NCBI GenBank assembly: GCA_937920275.1
Contig: CALGVD010000136.1
Location: 1-64,000, forward strand
Reading direction: 5' to 3'
DNA length: 64,000 bases
From: an uncultured Pseudomonadota bacterium
GTDB lineage: Bacteria; Pseudomonadota; Gammaproteobacteria; Steroidobacterales; Steroidobacteraceae
Positions 29,661-39,537 of this stretch are shown here, in pieces (the first letter of the stretch is position 1; each line of letters begins with the position of its first letter). Made by a program: the position numbers and the translations under genes. Under the pieces are notes generated by a model that did no database searches, was not told where the DNA came from, and saw only the letters and a program-made list of their open reading frames with translations.

Positions 29661-31472
29661 ATGTCCGCCCAAGACATCAAGGTCCCCGATCTCGGCAGCT
29701 TCCAGGATGTGCCGGTCATCGATGTGCTGGTCCAGCCCGGCGATGTCGTCGAGGTGGATACGCCGCTGCTCACGCTCGAGACCGACAAAGCGACGATGGA
29801 TGTGCCTTCGCCGATCGCCGGGACGGTCGAAGCCATCACCGTCGTCCGCGGCGCCAAGGTGTCGACCGGCAGCGTGATCGCACGCATCGTCGCGTCGGCG
29901 TCGACGCCGACGTCGGCGTCGGCTGCAGCGGCACCGACACCGGCACCGGTGCCCGCAGGCACTGCAGTGCCCACAGTGCCCGCGGTGGTCGCTGCCGCCG
30001 CCGTCGCACCGGCAGCCGTTGCTGCGACGGCTCCCGTCGTGGAACTCGGGCCCGTGGCCGGGACCGATCGTCATGCCAAAGTATTGGTGCTCGGTGCGGG
30101 GCCGGGCGGCTACACCGCGGCGTTCCGTGCCGCGGATCTCGGGCTAGAGGTCACCCTGGTCGAGCGCTGGCCGGTGCTGGGTGGCGTCTGTCTCAATGTG
30201 GGCTGTATCCCCTCCAAGGCGCTGCTCCATGCGGCTCGCGTGGTCGATGAAGCCCAGGCGATGGCGGGCCATGGCATCTCTTTCGGACCGCCACAGATCG
30301 ACCTCGACAGGCTGCGCAGCTGGAAATCTTCCGTCGTCGGCAAACTCACCGGGGGGCTCTCCGGTCTCGCTCGCCAAAGAAAAGTGACGGTCATCCGGGG
30401 CGAGGGGCGTTTCGTCGCGCCGCGGGTGCTCGAGGTCACAGGCGAGGACGGCACGCAGCGCATCGGCTTCGACCACTGCATCATCGCAGCCGGTTCGGAG
30501 CCTGTGAGATTGCCGTTCGTGCCGGATGATCCGCGGGTGATGGACTCGACCGGCGCGCTCGAACTGCAGGACATCCCGCAGCGGCTGTTGGTGATCGGCG
30601 GTGGGATCATCGGGCTCGAGATGGGCTGCGTCTACGACGCGCTCGGCAGCAAGGTGAGCGTGGTCGAACTCATGGACCAGCTGATGCCGGGCGCGGATCC
30701 CGACCTCGTCAAGCCGCTCGAGAAGCGGCTGCGCAAGCGTTACGAGCAGATCCTGCTCGGCGTGAAGGTGCAGGCCGTCGAGGCGCTGCCGGAGGGGCTG
30801 CGCGTGACCTTCAGCGGCACGGGTGCACCGACGCCGCAGATCTACGATCGGGTGCTGGTGGCCGTCGGCCGACGGCCGAACGGGTCCGGTATCGGCGTCG
30901 AAGCGGCAGGATTGTCCGTCGATCCGCGCGGGTTCCTGAGCGTCGATCGGCAGATGCGCACGGCGCAGCCGCACATCTTCGCGATCGGTGACATCGTCGG
31001 TCAGCCGATGCTGGCCCACAAAGCGACCCACGAGGGCAAGGTCGCCGCCGAGGTGATCGCCGGTGAAAAGCGTGCCTTCGACGCGCGTGTGATCCCCTCG
31101 GTCGCGTACACCGACCCGGAGGTCGCCTGGGTCGGACTCACCGAGTCCGAAGCCAAGGCCAAGGGCATCGAGTATCAGAAAGGCAGTTTTCCTTGGGCGG
31201 CGAGCGGCCGGTCCTTGGCGCAGGGGCGCGATGAAGGGTTCACGAAATTGCTGTTCGATCCGCAGACCCATCGGGTGCTCGGTGGCGGTATCGTCGGCAG
31301 CAGCGCGGGTGAACTGATCGGCGAAGTGGCGCTTGCGATCGAGATGGGCGCCGATGCCGCCGACATCGGTCTCACCATCCATCCGCATCCGACGCTGTCC
31401 GAGTCGGTCGCGATGTCGGCGGAGGCCTTCGAGGGCACCCTCACCGATCTTTATCTGCCGAAGCGGAAGTAG
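29661..31472 (+). CDS. lpdA: Dihydrolipoyl dehydrogenase (E3) with N-terminal lipoyl domain
   Basis: Lipoyl motif ETDKATMDVPSPIAG, Ala/Pro linker, then VLGAGPGGYTAAFRAADLG, GGVCLNVGCIPSKALLHAA, TIHPHPTLSESVAMSAEAF. Confidence 0.95.
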   Translation: MSAQDIKVPDLGSFQDVPVIDVLVQPGDVVEVDTPLLTLETDKATMDVPSPIAGTVEAITVVRGAKVSTGSVIARIVASASTPTSASAAAAPTPAPVPAGTAVPTVPAVVAAAAVAPAAVAATAPVVELGPVAGTDRHAKVLVLGAGPGGYTAAFRAADLGLEVTLVERWPVLGGVCLNVGCIPSKALLHAARVVDEAQAMAGHGISFGPPQIDLDRLRSWKSSVVGKLTGGLSGLARQRKVTVIRGEGRFVAPRVLEVTGEDGTQRIGFDHCIIAAGSEPVRLPFVPDDPRVMDSTGALELQDIPQRLLVIGGGIIGLEMGCVYDALGSKVSVVELMDQLMPGADPDLVKPLEKRLRKRYEQILLGVKVQAVEALPEGLRVTFSGTGAPTPQIYDRVLVAVGRRPNGSGIGVEAAGLSVDPRGFLSVDRQMRTAQPHIFAIGDIVGQPMLAHKATHEGKVAAEVIAGEKRAFDARVIPSVAYTDPEVAWVGLTESEAKAKGIEYQKGSFPWAASGRSLAQGRDEGFTKLLFDPQTHRVLGGGIVGSSAGELIGEVALAIEMGADAADIGLTIHPHPTLSESVAMSAEAFEGTLTDLYLPKRK

Positions 31473-31487
31473 CCGAAGCGGAAGTAG
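31458..31487 (+). repeat. Perfect 15-bp tandem duplication spanning the lpdA stop
   Basis: CCGAAGCGGAAGTAG x2 (31458-31472, 31473-31487). Confidence 0.97.
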
Positions 31488-31498
31488 GCGAGCGGGGC

Positions 31499-31930
31499 TC
31501 ACGCCAGCCGACGGAGGTCCTCGAGGTAAGCCTGCTCGTCGGGCAATCGTGCTGCCCGTTGCGCCTCCCAGATCGCGCGACCGAGCGCCTCCATCATGCG
31601 GTGCTCGGCTTCCATCTGCCCATGGCGGGCGGCCAGACGGGCGTGGATGAGGGCGATCCCCGCCGGTCGGTCCGTACCGACCTGCTCGCGCAAGGCCAGA
31701 TGCATCGACAGATGCAGGAAGGGATTGCCCACGCCGGCTTCTGGTGTGAACTCCGCAGCGAGTGCGCGCTCGCCCTGTTCCAACCAAGCGTGATACTCGG
31801 GATGGCCCTGCAGGACATCGACGAGTTGCGCCTCGAGCGGCGTGAGCGGTAGGCCGTCGCGGCCGCGGCGCCAGGCGTCGAGCCAGCCGCGTCTCAGTTC
31901 ATCCCGGGAGTGGTCGAAAAAGGGGCTCAT
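31499..31930 (-). CDS. DUF1841 family protein
   Basis: MSPFFDHSRDELRRGWLDAWRRGRDGLPLTPLEAQLVDVLQGHPEYH...NPFLHLSMHLALREQVGTDRP. Confidence 0.85.
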   Translation of the reverse strand: MSPFFDHSRDELRRGWLDAWRRGRDGLPLTPLEAQLVDVLQGHPEYHAWLEQGERALAAEFTPEAGVGNPFLHLSMHLALREQVGTDRPAGIALIHARLAARHGQMEAEHRMMEALGRAIWEAQRAARLPDEQAYLEDLRRLA

Positions 31931-32586
31931 CTCGGCTCCGCGCAAGGGTCTGTCGCGCGGGTCTTGCGCTTGAATGCGCAGAGATCGGCGATCGGGCACG
32001 CCGGGCAATCGGGCTTGCGCGCCTTGCAGATGTATCGACCGTGCAGGATCAACCAATGGTGGGCGTCCATCAGGTACGGCGCGGGCACGGCGCGCAGCAG
32101 CTTCTTCTCGACGGCGAGCGGGGTGCGCCCCGGTGCGAGGCCGGTGCGGTTGGCGACCCGGAAGATATGGGTGTCCACCGCCATGGTCGGCTCGCCGAAC
32201 GCCGTGTTGAGCACGACATTGGCGGTCTTGCGGCCGACTCCGGGCAGCGCCTCCAGCGCTTCGCGGGTGCGCGGCACTTCGCCGCTGTGCCGCTCGAGCA
32301 GCAGCCCGCAGGTGGCGATCACATTCCTGGCTTTGGTCTTGTAGAGACCGATGGTGCGTATCAGTTCGGCGAGCCGTGGTTCGCCGAGCGCCCGCATCTC
32401 CGCGGGCGTCGCGGCCGCCACGAACAGTTTGCGGGTTGCGAGGTTCACGCTGCGGTCTGTGGCTTGCGCCGAGAGGATCACCGCGATCAGCAGTTCGAAG
32501 GCGTTGCGATACTCAAGTTCGGTGGTGGGCTTCGGATTGCGCGCACGCAACCGCTCGAACATCGCCTCGCGCGCCTCGGGCTTCAT
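31927..32586 (-). CDS. nth: Endonuclease III
   Basis: ELLIAVILSAQATDRSVNLATRKLF, LPGVGRKTANVVLNTAFG, VDTHIFRVANR, CKARKPDCPACPIADLC (4Fe-4S). Confidence 0.96.
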   Translation of the reverse strand: MKPEAREAMFERLRARNPKPTTELEYRNAFELLIAVILSAQATDRSVNLATRKLFVAAATPAEMRALGEPRLAELIRTIGLYKTKARNVIATCGLLLERHSGEVPRTREALEALPGVGRKTANVVLNTAFGEPTMAVDTHIFRVANRTGLAPGRTPLAVEKKLLRAVPAPYLMDAHHWLILHGRYICKARKPDCPACPIADLCAFKRKTRATDPCAEPR

Positions 32587-33206
32587 GGCGCATCGCCTCG
32601 GAGATCGGGCAACGGCATCCGCCCGTCGGCACGCGCCTTGCGTTCGGCAAGCCGCAGCAAGCGTGCCTGCTCGCGGTGTCCACGGCGGACGAGGTGGGCG
32701 TCGTAGCGCCGCAGGTTCTCCGCCGGTGACGGCGCCGCCGCGGTGGGCTTCGCTTCGCTGCGAGGGAGCAGGGTGATGCAGTCGACTGGACAGGGGGCGA
32801 TGCAGAGCTCGCAGCCCGTGCACAGTTCCACCAGCACAGTGTGCATCCGGCGCTGCGTACCGACGATGGCATCGACCGGACAGGGCGGCAGACAGCGCGC
32901 GCACCCGATGCAGCGTTCCTCGTCGATGTGTGCCACAAGTTCGGGACCTTCACTACCGCAGGCGGGGTCGAGCGGCTGAACCGGACGACCGGTGAGCGCC
33001 GCAAGGCGTACCAGGGTGTCGAGTCCACCGGGCGGGCAGCGGTTGATCTCCGCTTCGCCCGCTGCGATGGCCTCGGCATACGGACGGCAACCTTGGAATC
33101 CGCATCGGGTGCATTGCGTCTGCGGCAGCAACGCGTGGATCGCCTCGGCGTGGCGCCGAGCGGTGCCGAGTTCGAGACCGGCCGGCGGTAGCGTGGGCAG
33201 GCTCAC
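32583..33206 (-). CDS. RnfB/RsxB-like electron transport Fe-S protein (no other rnf genes in window)
   Basis: TQCTRCGFQGCRPYAEAIAAGEAEINRCPPGG, CIGCARCLPPCPVDAIVG, CTGCELCIAPCPVDCITL; GTG start. Confidence 0.9.
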   Translation of the reverse strand: MSLPTLPPAGLELGTARRHAEAIHALLPQTQCTRCGFQGCRPYAEAIAAGEAEINRCPPGGLDTLVRLAALTGRPVQPLDPACGSEGPELVAHIDEERCIGCARCLPPCPVDAIVGTQRRMHTVLVELCTGCELCIAPCPVDCITLLPRSEAKPTAAAPSPAENLRRYDAHLVRRGHREQARLLRLAERKARADGRMPLPDLRGDAP

Positions 33207-33216
33207 GATCGAAGGG

Positions 33217-35256
33217 TCAGCTGATCGCCATGCCGCCGGCTGCGCCGTCATCGGCCGACAGCAAGTAGACGCGGTCATCGCTGCCCGAGGCGCAGAGCAC
33301 CATGCCCTCGGAGACACCGAAGCGCATCTTGCGCGGTGCGAGGTTCGCGATCAACACGACCTTGCGTCCGACCAGGCTCGCGGCGGCATAGCTGCCTCGG
33401 ATACCGGAGAACACCGTGCGGCGCGTGCCACCGAGATCGAGCGTGAGCTTGAGGAGTTTGTCGGAGCCTTCCACCTCGCTCGCCTCGATCACCTCGGCCA
33501 CCCGCAGATCGAGCTTGGTGAAATCATCGAGGGTGATGGTGCCCGGCCCTGCAGCGGGTACGGCTGCCGCGGGCACGGCTGCGGCCGGCTTCACTGCGAC
33601 GGGCTTCACTGCGGCCGTCGCCGGCGCGAGCGGCGCTTCGACCAGCTCGGCCACGATCTTCGCATCGAGGCGCTGGGCCAGCGGCTCGTAAGGGGCGAGC
33701 GGCGTGCCGAGCAGCGGTGCGTCGATCTCATTCCATCTCGCCAAAGGCGTCTGCAGGAAGGCCGCAGCCTTGCAGGCCATCTGCGGCAGCACCGGGGCGA
33801 GGTAGAGCATCAGCACCCGGAACAGGTTCACCCCTTGGGTGGCGACCGCAAGCACCTCCGCGGCCTTGGCGGGGTCCTTGGCGAGCGCCCAGGGCTTGTG
33901 GGCATCCACATACTGGTTGGCGCGGTCTGCGAGCGCCATGATCTCGCGCATGGCCTGCGCGTAGTCGAGTTGCTCGTAGAGTGCGGCGATGCGCGGCGCC
34001 GCGGCCGTGAACTCCCCATACAGCGCAGGATCCGGTAGTTCGCTGGCGAGCACGCCGCCGCCCTTGGCGACGAAACCCGCGCAACGGCTGGCGATGTTCA
34101 CCAATTTGCCGACCAGGTCCGAGTTCACGCGCGCGGTGAAATCGCCGAGCGCGAGGTCGATGTCGTCGATGCCGGGGCCGAGTTTGGCGGCGAAGTAATA
34201 GCGCAGCGCCTCGGGCGGCAGGCGCTCAAGGTAGCGTCGGGCGGTGATGAAGGTGCCGCGCGACTTCGACATCTTCTGGCCGTCGATCGTGAGGAAGCCA
34301 TGGACGTGCACCGCCGTCGGCCGCCGCATGCCGGACCCGTGCAGCACGGCCGGCCAGAAAAGCGTGTGGAAGTAGCTGATGTCCTTGCCGATGAAGTGAT
34401 GCAGTTCGATGTCGCTGTCGACCTTGAGGAATGCATCGATGTCGAGACCTTGCGCATCGCAGAGCGCCTTCAGGCTGCCGAGATAACCGATCGGCGCATC
34501 GAACCAGACATAGAAATATTTGCCGGGATGGCCGGGGATCTCGAAGCCGAAGTAGGGCGCGTCGCGTGAGATGTCCCAGTCCTGCAGACCGGCCTCGAAC
34601 CATTCGGCGAGCTTGGCGCGCACCGGTGCCTGCAGCGCTCCGCTCGCCACCCATTCGCGCAGCATCGGCTCGAACCGGCCTAGGGCGAAGAAGAGATGCT
34701 CGGACTCGCGCCAGACGGGCGTGCTGCCCGAGAGCGTCGAACGCGGATCGATGAGATCGGCCGGGGCGTAGGTCGCGCCGCAGGCCTCGCAGGAATCGCC
34801 GTACTGGTCGGGCGCCTTGCAGCGCGGGCAGGTGCCCCGGACGAAGCGGTCCGGGAGGAACATCCCTGCCTGCTCATCGTAGGCTTGGCGCACGCTGCGT
34901 TGGGTGATGTGGCCTGCGGCCTTCAGGCGGCCGAACATGAGGTCGGTGAAATGCCGGTTCTCGGGGCTATGGGTGGTGTGGAACCAGTCGTGGCCGACGA
35001 GGAAGCCTTGATAGTCGGCGCGGTGCTCCGCTGCGACGCGGGCGATCAGGGCTTCGGGGGTGATGCCCTCCGACTGGGCCTTGATCATGACCGGCGTGCC
35101 GTGGGTGTCCTCGGCGCAGACATAGCGTGCCTCGTGGCCGAGCAACTTCTGGAAGCGCACCCAGACATCGGTCTGGAGCGCTTCGATGATGTGTCCGAGG
35201 TGCAGCGGGCCGTTGGCGTAAGGCAGGGCGCTGGTGACAAGGATGCGGCGTGTCAT
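33217..35256 (-). CDS. metG: Methionyl-tRNA synthetase
   Basis: [36 protein letters not shown]-terminal tRNA-binding domain FTKLDLRVAEVIEASEVEGSDKLLKLTLDLG. Confidence 0.97.
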   Translation of the reverse strand: MTRRILVTSALPYANGPLHLGHIIEALQTDVWVRFQKLLGHEARYVCAEDTHGTPVMIKAQSEGITPEALIARVAAEHRADYQGFLVGHDWFHTTHSPENRHFTDLMFGRLKAAGHITQRSVRQAYDEQAGMFLPDRFVRGTCPRCKAPDQYGDSCEACGATYAPADLIDPRSTLSGSTPVWRESEHLFFALGRFEPMLREWVASGALQAPVRAKLAEWFEAGLQDWDISRDAPYFGFEIPGHPGKYFYVWFDAPIGYLGSLKALCDAQGLDIDAFLKVDSDIELHHFIGKDISYFHTLFWPAVLHGSGMRRPTAVHVHGFLTIDGQKMSKSRGTFITARRYLERLPPEALRYYFAAKLGPGIDDIDLALGDFTARVNSDLVGKLVNIASRCAGFVAKGGGVLASELPDPALYGEFTAAAPRIAALYEQLDYAQAMREIMALADRANQYVDAHKPWALAKDPAKAAEVLAVATQGVNLFRVLMLYLAPVLPQMACKAAAFLQTPLARWNEIDAPLLGTPLAPYEPLAQRLDAKIVAELVEAPLAPATAAVKPVAVKPAAAVPAAAVPAAGPGTITLDDFTKLDLRVAEVIEASEVEGSDKLLKLTLDLGGTRRTVFSGIRGSYAAASLVGRKVVLIANLAPRKMRFGVSEGMVLCASGSDDRVYLLSADDGAAGGMAIS

Positions 35257-35317
35257 CCGCGGATTATCGCACAGGGGCAGGGCAGTCCCGGCCGCAACCC
35301 GCTAGAATCCGCGGATG
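35254..35317. promoter_or_regulatory. Divergent metG/apbC promoter region with 12-bp inverted repeat containing both start codons
   Basis: CATCCGCGGATT (35254-35265) and reverse complement AATCCGCGGATG (35306-35317). GATAAT (- strand, 35268..35263) and TAGAAT (35303-35308) each end 6 nt before an ATG. Confidence 0.55.
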
Positions 35318-36457
35318 TCCCGTGGATCCTCAAGCCCTGCACCGCTCGATGAGGCGATGATCGCGGCGCAGGTCGGTCAGTTCGTCGAACCCCACCTCCG
35401 CCAGACGCTCGCCGAAGCGCGGGCGGTCCGCAGTTGCCGCCTCGAACAGTCCGGTTCCGGTACGCTTCGCCTGCACCTGCAGATCGAGCTCGGTTTTCCG
35501 GCGGGCGGCTATTCGGCAGCCCTCGAAGCCTTGCTCGCCGCCCATCTCGCGCCGTTGTTCGCGGCGCACGGTGCCGTCCCCGAGATCGTCCTCGAGCTGC
35601 GGCACAAGATCGCCTCGCATGCGGTACAGCGCGGACTCACCCCGCTTCCCGGCATCTCCAATGTCGTCGCGGTCGCCTCGGGCAAGGGCGGGGTCGGCAA
35701 GTCCACCGTGGCCGTGAACCTCGCGCTCGCGTGGGCGGCGCAGGGGGCGCGGGTCGGCTTGTTGGATGCTGATATCTATGGGCCCAGTCAGCCCATCATG
35801 CTCGGGTTGCAGGGTCAACGGCCCTCGACGCGCGATGGCAAACGACTGATCCCCTTGTCAGCCCATGGCGTCGTGGCCATGTCGATCGGGTTCCTGGTCG
35901 ATGTCGAGCAGCCACTCGTGTTGCGCGGCCCGATGGTGACCTCCGCCCTCAACCAACTGCTCAGCGATACCGACTGGGGCGACCTCGACTACCTCGTCGT
36001 CGACCTGCCGCCCGGCACGGGCGATATCCAGTTGACCCTCTCGCAGCGGGTGCCGCTCTCGGGCGCGGTCATCGTCACCACGCCGCAGGACATCGCGCTT
36101 GCCGATGCGCGCAAAGGTCTGCGGATGTTCGAGAAGGTCAACGTGCCGGTGCTCGGCATCGTCGAGAACATGGCGCTGCATGTCTGCAGCCAATGCGGTC
36201 ATGCGGAACCGGTGTTCGGTGAGGGCGGCGGCGCACGCATGGCCGCCCAGTACGGTGTGCAATTGCTCGGTTCGTTGCCGCTCGATGGGCGCATCCGTGC
36301 CGAAGCCGACAGCGGTCGCCCGAGCGTGGTCGCCGATCCCGCGAGCCCCAGGGCGCTCGCCTATCTCGAGCTCGCCCGGCACGCCGCCGGTGAACTCTCC
36401 CGCCGCAGCCGCGACCGCAGCGCTGCGTTCCCGAAGATCGTCGTCGAGGATACATGA
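35315..36457 (+). CDS. apbC: Mrp/ApbC family iron-sulfur carrier ATPase
   Basis: [72 protein letters not shown]. Confidence 0.95.
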   Translation: MSRGSSSPAPLDEAMIAAQVGQFVEPHLRQTLAEARAVRSCRLEQSGSGTLRLHLQIELGFPAGGYSAALEALLAAHLAPLFAAHGAVPEIVLELRHKIASHAVQRGLTPLPGISNVVAVASGKGGVGKSTVAVNLALAWAAQGARVGLLDADIYGPSQPIMLGLQGQRPSTRDGKRLIPLSAHGVVAMSIGFLVDVEQPLVLRGPMVTSALNQLLSDTDWGDLDYLVVDLPPGTGDIQLTLSQRVPLSGAVIVTTPQDIALADARKGLRMFEKVNVPVLGIVENMALHVCSQCGHAEPVFGEGGGARMAAQYGVQLLGSLPLDGRIRAEADSGRPSVVADPASPRALAYLELARHAAGELSRRSRDRSAAFPKIVVEDT

Positions 36458-37020
36458 GCATCAAGTCCGATCATTGGATCCGTCGGATGGCGGCCGAGCA
36501 CGGCATGATCGATCCGTTCGAGCCCGGCCAAGTGCGCGCCGTGGACGGTCGGCGCATCATCTCGTACGGCACCTCGAGCTACGGCTACGATGTCCGTTGC
36601 GCGCGTGAGTTCAAGATATTCACCAACATCAACTCCACCATCGTCGATCCCAAAGCCTTCGACGAGAAGAGCTTCGTGGATGTCGATTCGGATGTCTGCA
36701 TCATCCCGCCGAACTCGTTCGCGCTCGCGCGCACCGTGGAGTTCTTCCGCATCCCGCGCAGCGTCCTGACGATCTGCCTCGGTAAGTCGACCTATGCCCG
36801 TTGCGGCATCATCGTCAACGTGACGCCGCTCGAGCCCGAGTGGGAGGGACATGTGACGCTCGAGTTCTCCAACTCGACGCCGCTGCCCGCCAAGATCTAC
36901 GCCAACGAGGGTGTGGCGCAGATGCTGTTCTTCGAGAGCGACGAGGTCTGTGCGACCTCCTACAAGGACCGCGGCGGCAAGTACCAAGGCCAGCAGGGCG
37001 TCACGCTGCCCCGCACCTGA
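36454..37020 (+). CDS. dcd: dCTP deaminase
   Basis: [27 protein letters not shown]...[18 protein letters not shown]...[43 protein letters not shown]. Confidence 0.97.
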   Translation: MSIKSDHWIRRMAAEHGMIDPFEPGQVRAVDGRRIISYGTSSYGYDVRCAREFKIFTNINSTIVDPKAFDEKSFVDVDSDVCIIPPNSFALARTVEFFRIPRSVLTICLGKSTYARCGIIVNVTPLEPEWEGHVTLEFSNSTPLPAKIYANEGVAQMLFFESDEVCATSYKDRGGKYQGQQGVTLPRT

Positions 37021-37026
37021 GACGCG

Positions 37027-37758
37027 TCAGCGCCGCATCGTCTTCAGGCGCATCGTCCATTCTGTCCGGTCGCCTCGCCGGCGCTCAGCCTGTACGGGCA
37101 CGTGGCCGAGCGCGGGCGCATACCAGACACGCGTCACGCGGTCGGACCCGGGTCGACGGCTCGACCAGATCACGGTGTCGAGCTCGCCGGCGGCGGTTCG
37201 CAGGCGCGCGGAGCCGAGGGATTCGTACAGGTATTCCTTGATCTCATCTTTGTCGATCAGGAAAAAGCGTTGGGGTGACCCACCGACCTGCAGCGCGCTC
37301 ATCAACGCGATCTGCACCGACATCGCATCCTGCAGCCCCTCACGCAACGGCAGGTCAACCGGTTGCGCTTCGGCAGTGCCGCGGACGCGACCGGCACGCC
37401 AATCGAATTCGAGGCGGATATCGCGCTGCACATCCTCGGTGCCGTCATCCGCGACATAGCGCAGGGGGCGCGGCGTGCCGTCCGAGAGCACGAATTGGCT
37501 GGTCTGGCGGATCTCGCCCGCCAAGGCGATCTTGAACACGCCTCGCGCGTTCGCTCGCGAGACATAGCGCCAACGCTCGCCGCCCTCGGCGGTCAGTTCG
37601 AGGGTGGTGCTGCCGGCATTCATGCCACGGTAGATGACTTCGAAGTCCGCGCTGAACGGGGTCAGCGCAGGCTGCGCCGTGGCGTCGAGGGCGGATATCG
37701 CGAGCATCGCGAAGAGTCCGATCGCAGAGCGGACGGCGTTCCGTCTTGGGGTCGTCAC
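37027..37758 (-). CDS. DUF3108 domain-containing exported protein
   Basis: Signal-like N-terminus; LTPFSADFEVIYRGMNAGSTTLELTAEGGERWRYVSRANARGVFK. Confidence 0.8.
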   Translation of the reverse strand: MTTPRRNAVRSAIGLFAMLAISALDATAQPALTPFSADFEVIYRGMNAGSTTLELTAEGGERWRYVSRANARGVFKIALAGEIRQTSQFVLSDGTPRPLRYVADDGTEDVQRDIRLEFDWRAGRVRGTAEAQPVDLPLREGLQDAMSVQIALMSALQVGGSPQRFFLIDKDEIKEYLYESLGSARLRTAAGELDTVIWSSRRPGSDRVTRVWYAPALGHVPVQAERRRGDRTEWTMRLKTMRR

Positions 37759-37765
37759 GGGGTCC

Positions 37766-38452
37766 TCATCGGGGTGTCGCCTGAAGGGGTGCCGCGAGCG
37801 CGTGGCCATCGAACCGCGGGATACCGTCGTCGCAGGTCAGGCGTCCGTCGGCGATCCAACCGATGACGCGCGGGAATATCACATGCTCGTGCTCGAGTAC
37901 CCGGGCTGCGAGGCGGGTCTCGTCATCGCCCGCCAGCACCGCGATCCGCGACTGCAGCACGGGCGGCCCTCCGTCGAGTTCCGCCGTCACGTAGTGGACC
38001 GTGCAACCGTGCTCAAGTTCCCCGGCCTCGAGCACCCGCCGATGGGTGTGCAGGCCTTTGTGGCGCGGCAACAGCGAGGGATGGATGTTGATCAAGCGGC
38101 CGGCCAGTGTCTGCACGAACTCGGCCGACAGGATGCGCATGTATCCGGCGAGCACGACGAGCTCGATGTCGAATGGGGCGAGTGCCGCCAGCAAGCGTTC
38201 GCCGTGTGAAGTGCGTGACTCGCCCGGCAGAGGCGGCAGTTCCAGTGCGGGGATGCCGTGGGCCTGCGCACGTCCGAGCGCTGGCGCACCTGGGCGGTCG
38301 GAGATGACCAGCAGGACCTGTGCCCTGATGTGACCGCTGCGGCAGGCATCGAGGATAGCGCCGAGGTTGCTGCCCGTGCCTGAGGCGAGTACCGCAAGGC
38401 GCAAGGGGCGCGCGGGCTGCGTGGACGGCTCGCGCTCGGCAAGGGCGTTCAC
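37766..38452 (-). CDS. purN: Phosphoribosylglycinamide formyltransferase
   Basis: [71 protein letters not shown] start overlapping purM stop. Confidence 0.95.
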   Translation of the reverse strand: MNALAEREPSTQPARPLRLAVLASGTGSNLGAILDACRSGHIRAQVLLVISDRPGAPALGRAQAHGIPALELPPLPGESRTSHGERLLAALAPFDIELVVLAGYMRILSAEFVQTLAGRLINIHPSLLPRHKGLHTHRRVLEAGELEHGCTVHYVTAELDGGPPVLQSRIAVLAGDDETRLAARVLEHEHVIFPRVIGWIADGRLTCDDGIPRFDGHALAAPLQATPR

Positions 38453-39489
38453 CGGATCGACACTTCCCCGTCGCCCGCCGTCACCGCACCGATGATCGTG
38501 GCGGTCTCGCCCTGCGCCGAGAGCAGTTCCAGCGCCGCTGGGGCGTTGGAGGCGGACACGATGACCGCCATGCCGATGCCGCAATTGAAGGTCCGGTACA
38601 TCTCTTGGTCGGCGATGCGACCGGTCTGCTGCAGCCAATCGAACACCGGGTCGCGCGCCCACGCGTCGCGCTGCAAGCGCACGGCGCAGCCCTTGGGCAA
38701 CACGCGTGGGATGTTGTCGGTCAGGCCGCCGCCCGTGATGTGGGCGAAGCCGTGCACCGGCAGCGCTGCGGCGAGCGCCAGCATCGAGCGGACATAGATG
38801 CGGGTCGGGGCGAGGAGGCGGTCGAACAAAGGGCGCCCCTCGAGCTGTGTGGTGGCATCCGCCGCGGCCATCTCGACCAGCTTGCGGATCAAAGAATATC
38901 CGTTCGAGTGGGGGCCTGAGGAGGCCAGTCCGATCACTGCGTCACCGGGGCTCACCTTGCTGCCGTCGATGATGGCGTCTTTCTCGACCACGCCGACGCA
39001 GAAACCTGCGAGGTCGTAGTCGCCGCCGTGGTACATGCCGGGCATCTCGGCCGTCTCGCCGCCGACCAAGGCACAGCCGGCCTGTCGGCAGCCCTCGACG
39101 ATCCCCGTGATCACGCTCTCGGCGACCGCCACATCGAGCTTGCCGGTGGCGTAGTAGTCGAGGAAGAACAAAGGCTCGGCACCTTGCACGGCGACGTCGT
39201 TGACGCACATGCCGACGAGGTCGATGCCGATGGTGTCGTGCCGGCCGGTATCGATCGCGAGCCGCAGCTTGGTGCCGACGCCGTCCGTGCCGGAGACGAG
39301 GACCGGACGCCGCCAGCGTCCCTCGGGCAATTCCACCAATGCTCCGAAGCCGCCGATCCCGGCGAGCACTTCGGGGCGCGTCGCTCTGCGGACCAAAGGT
39401 TTGATCCGTTCGACGAGCTCGTCGCCGGCGTCCATGTCGACGCCCGCATCTCGATAGGTCAGACCGGTGCGTTCGGTATCGGGATCCAT
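38449..39489 (-). CDS. purM: Phosphoribosylformylglycinamidine cyclo-ligase
   Basis: [83 protein letters not shown]. Confidence 0.97.
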   Translation of the reverse strand: MDPDTERTGLTYRDAGVDMDAGDELVERIKPLVRRATRPEVLAGIGGFGALVELPEGRWRRPVLVSGTDGVGTKLRLAIDTGRHDTIGIDLVGMCVNDVAVQGAEPLFFLDYYATGKLDVAVAESVITGIVEGCRQAGCALVGGETAEMPGMYHGGDYDLAGFCVGVVEKDAIIDGSKVSPGDAVIGLASSGPHSNGYSLIRKLVEMAAADATTQLEGRPLFDRLLAPTRIYVRSMLALAAALPVHGFAHITGGGLTDNIPRVLPKGCAVRLQRDAWARDPVFDWLQQTGRIADQEMYRTFNCGIGMAVIVSASNAPAALELLSAQGETATIIGAVTAGDGEVSIR

Positions 39490-39537
39490 GTGCTTTACGA
39501 GGAAGGCCAAAACGCTATGGTATCTTATCGCCCCGTC

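Noticed and set aside
32583-33206. Full Rnf/Rsx electron transport complex
   Set aside because: Only the B subunit is present in the window.
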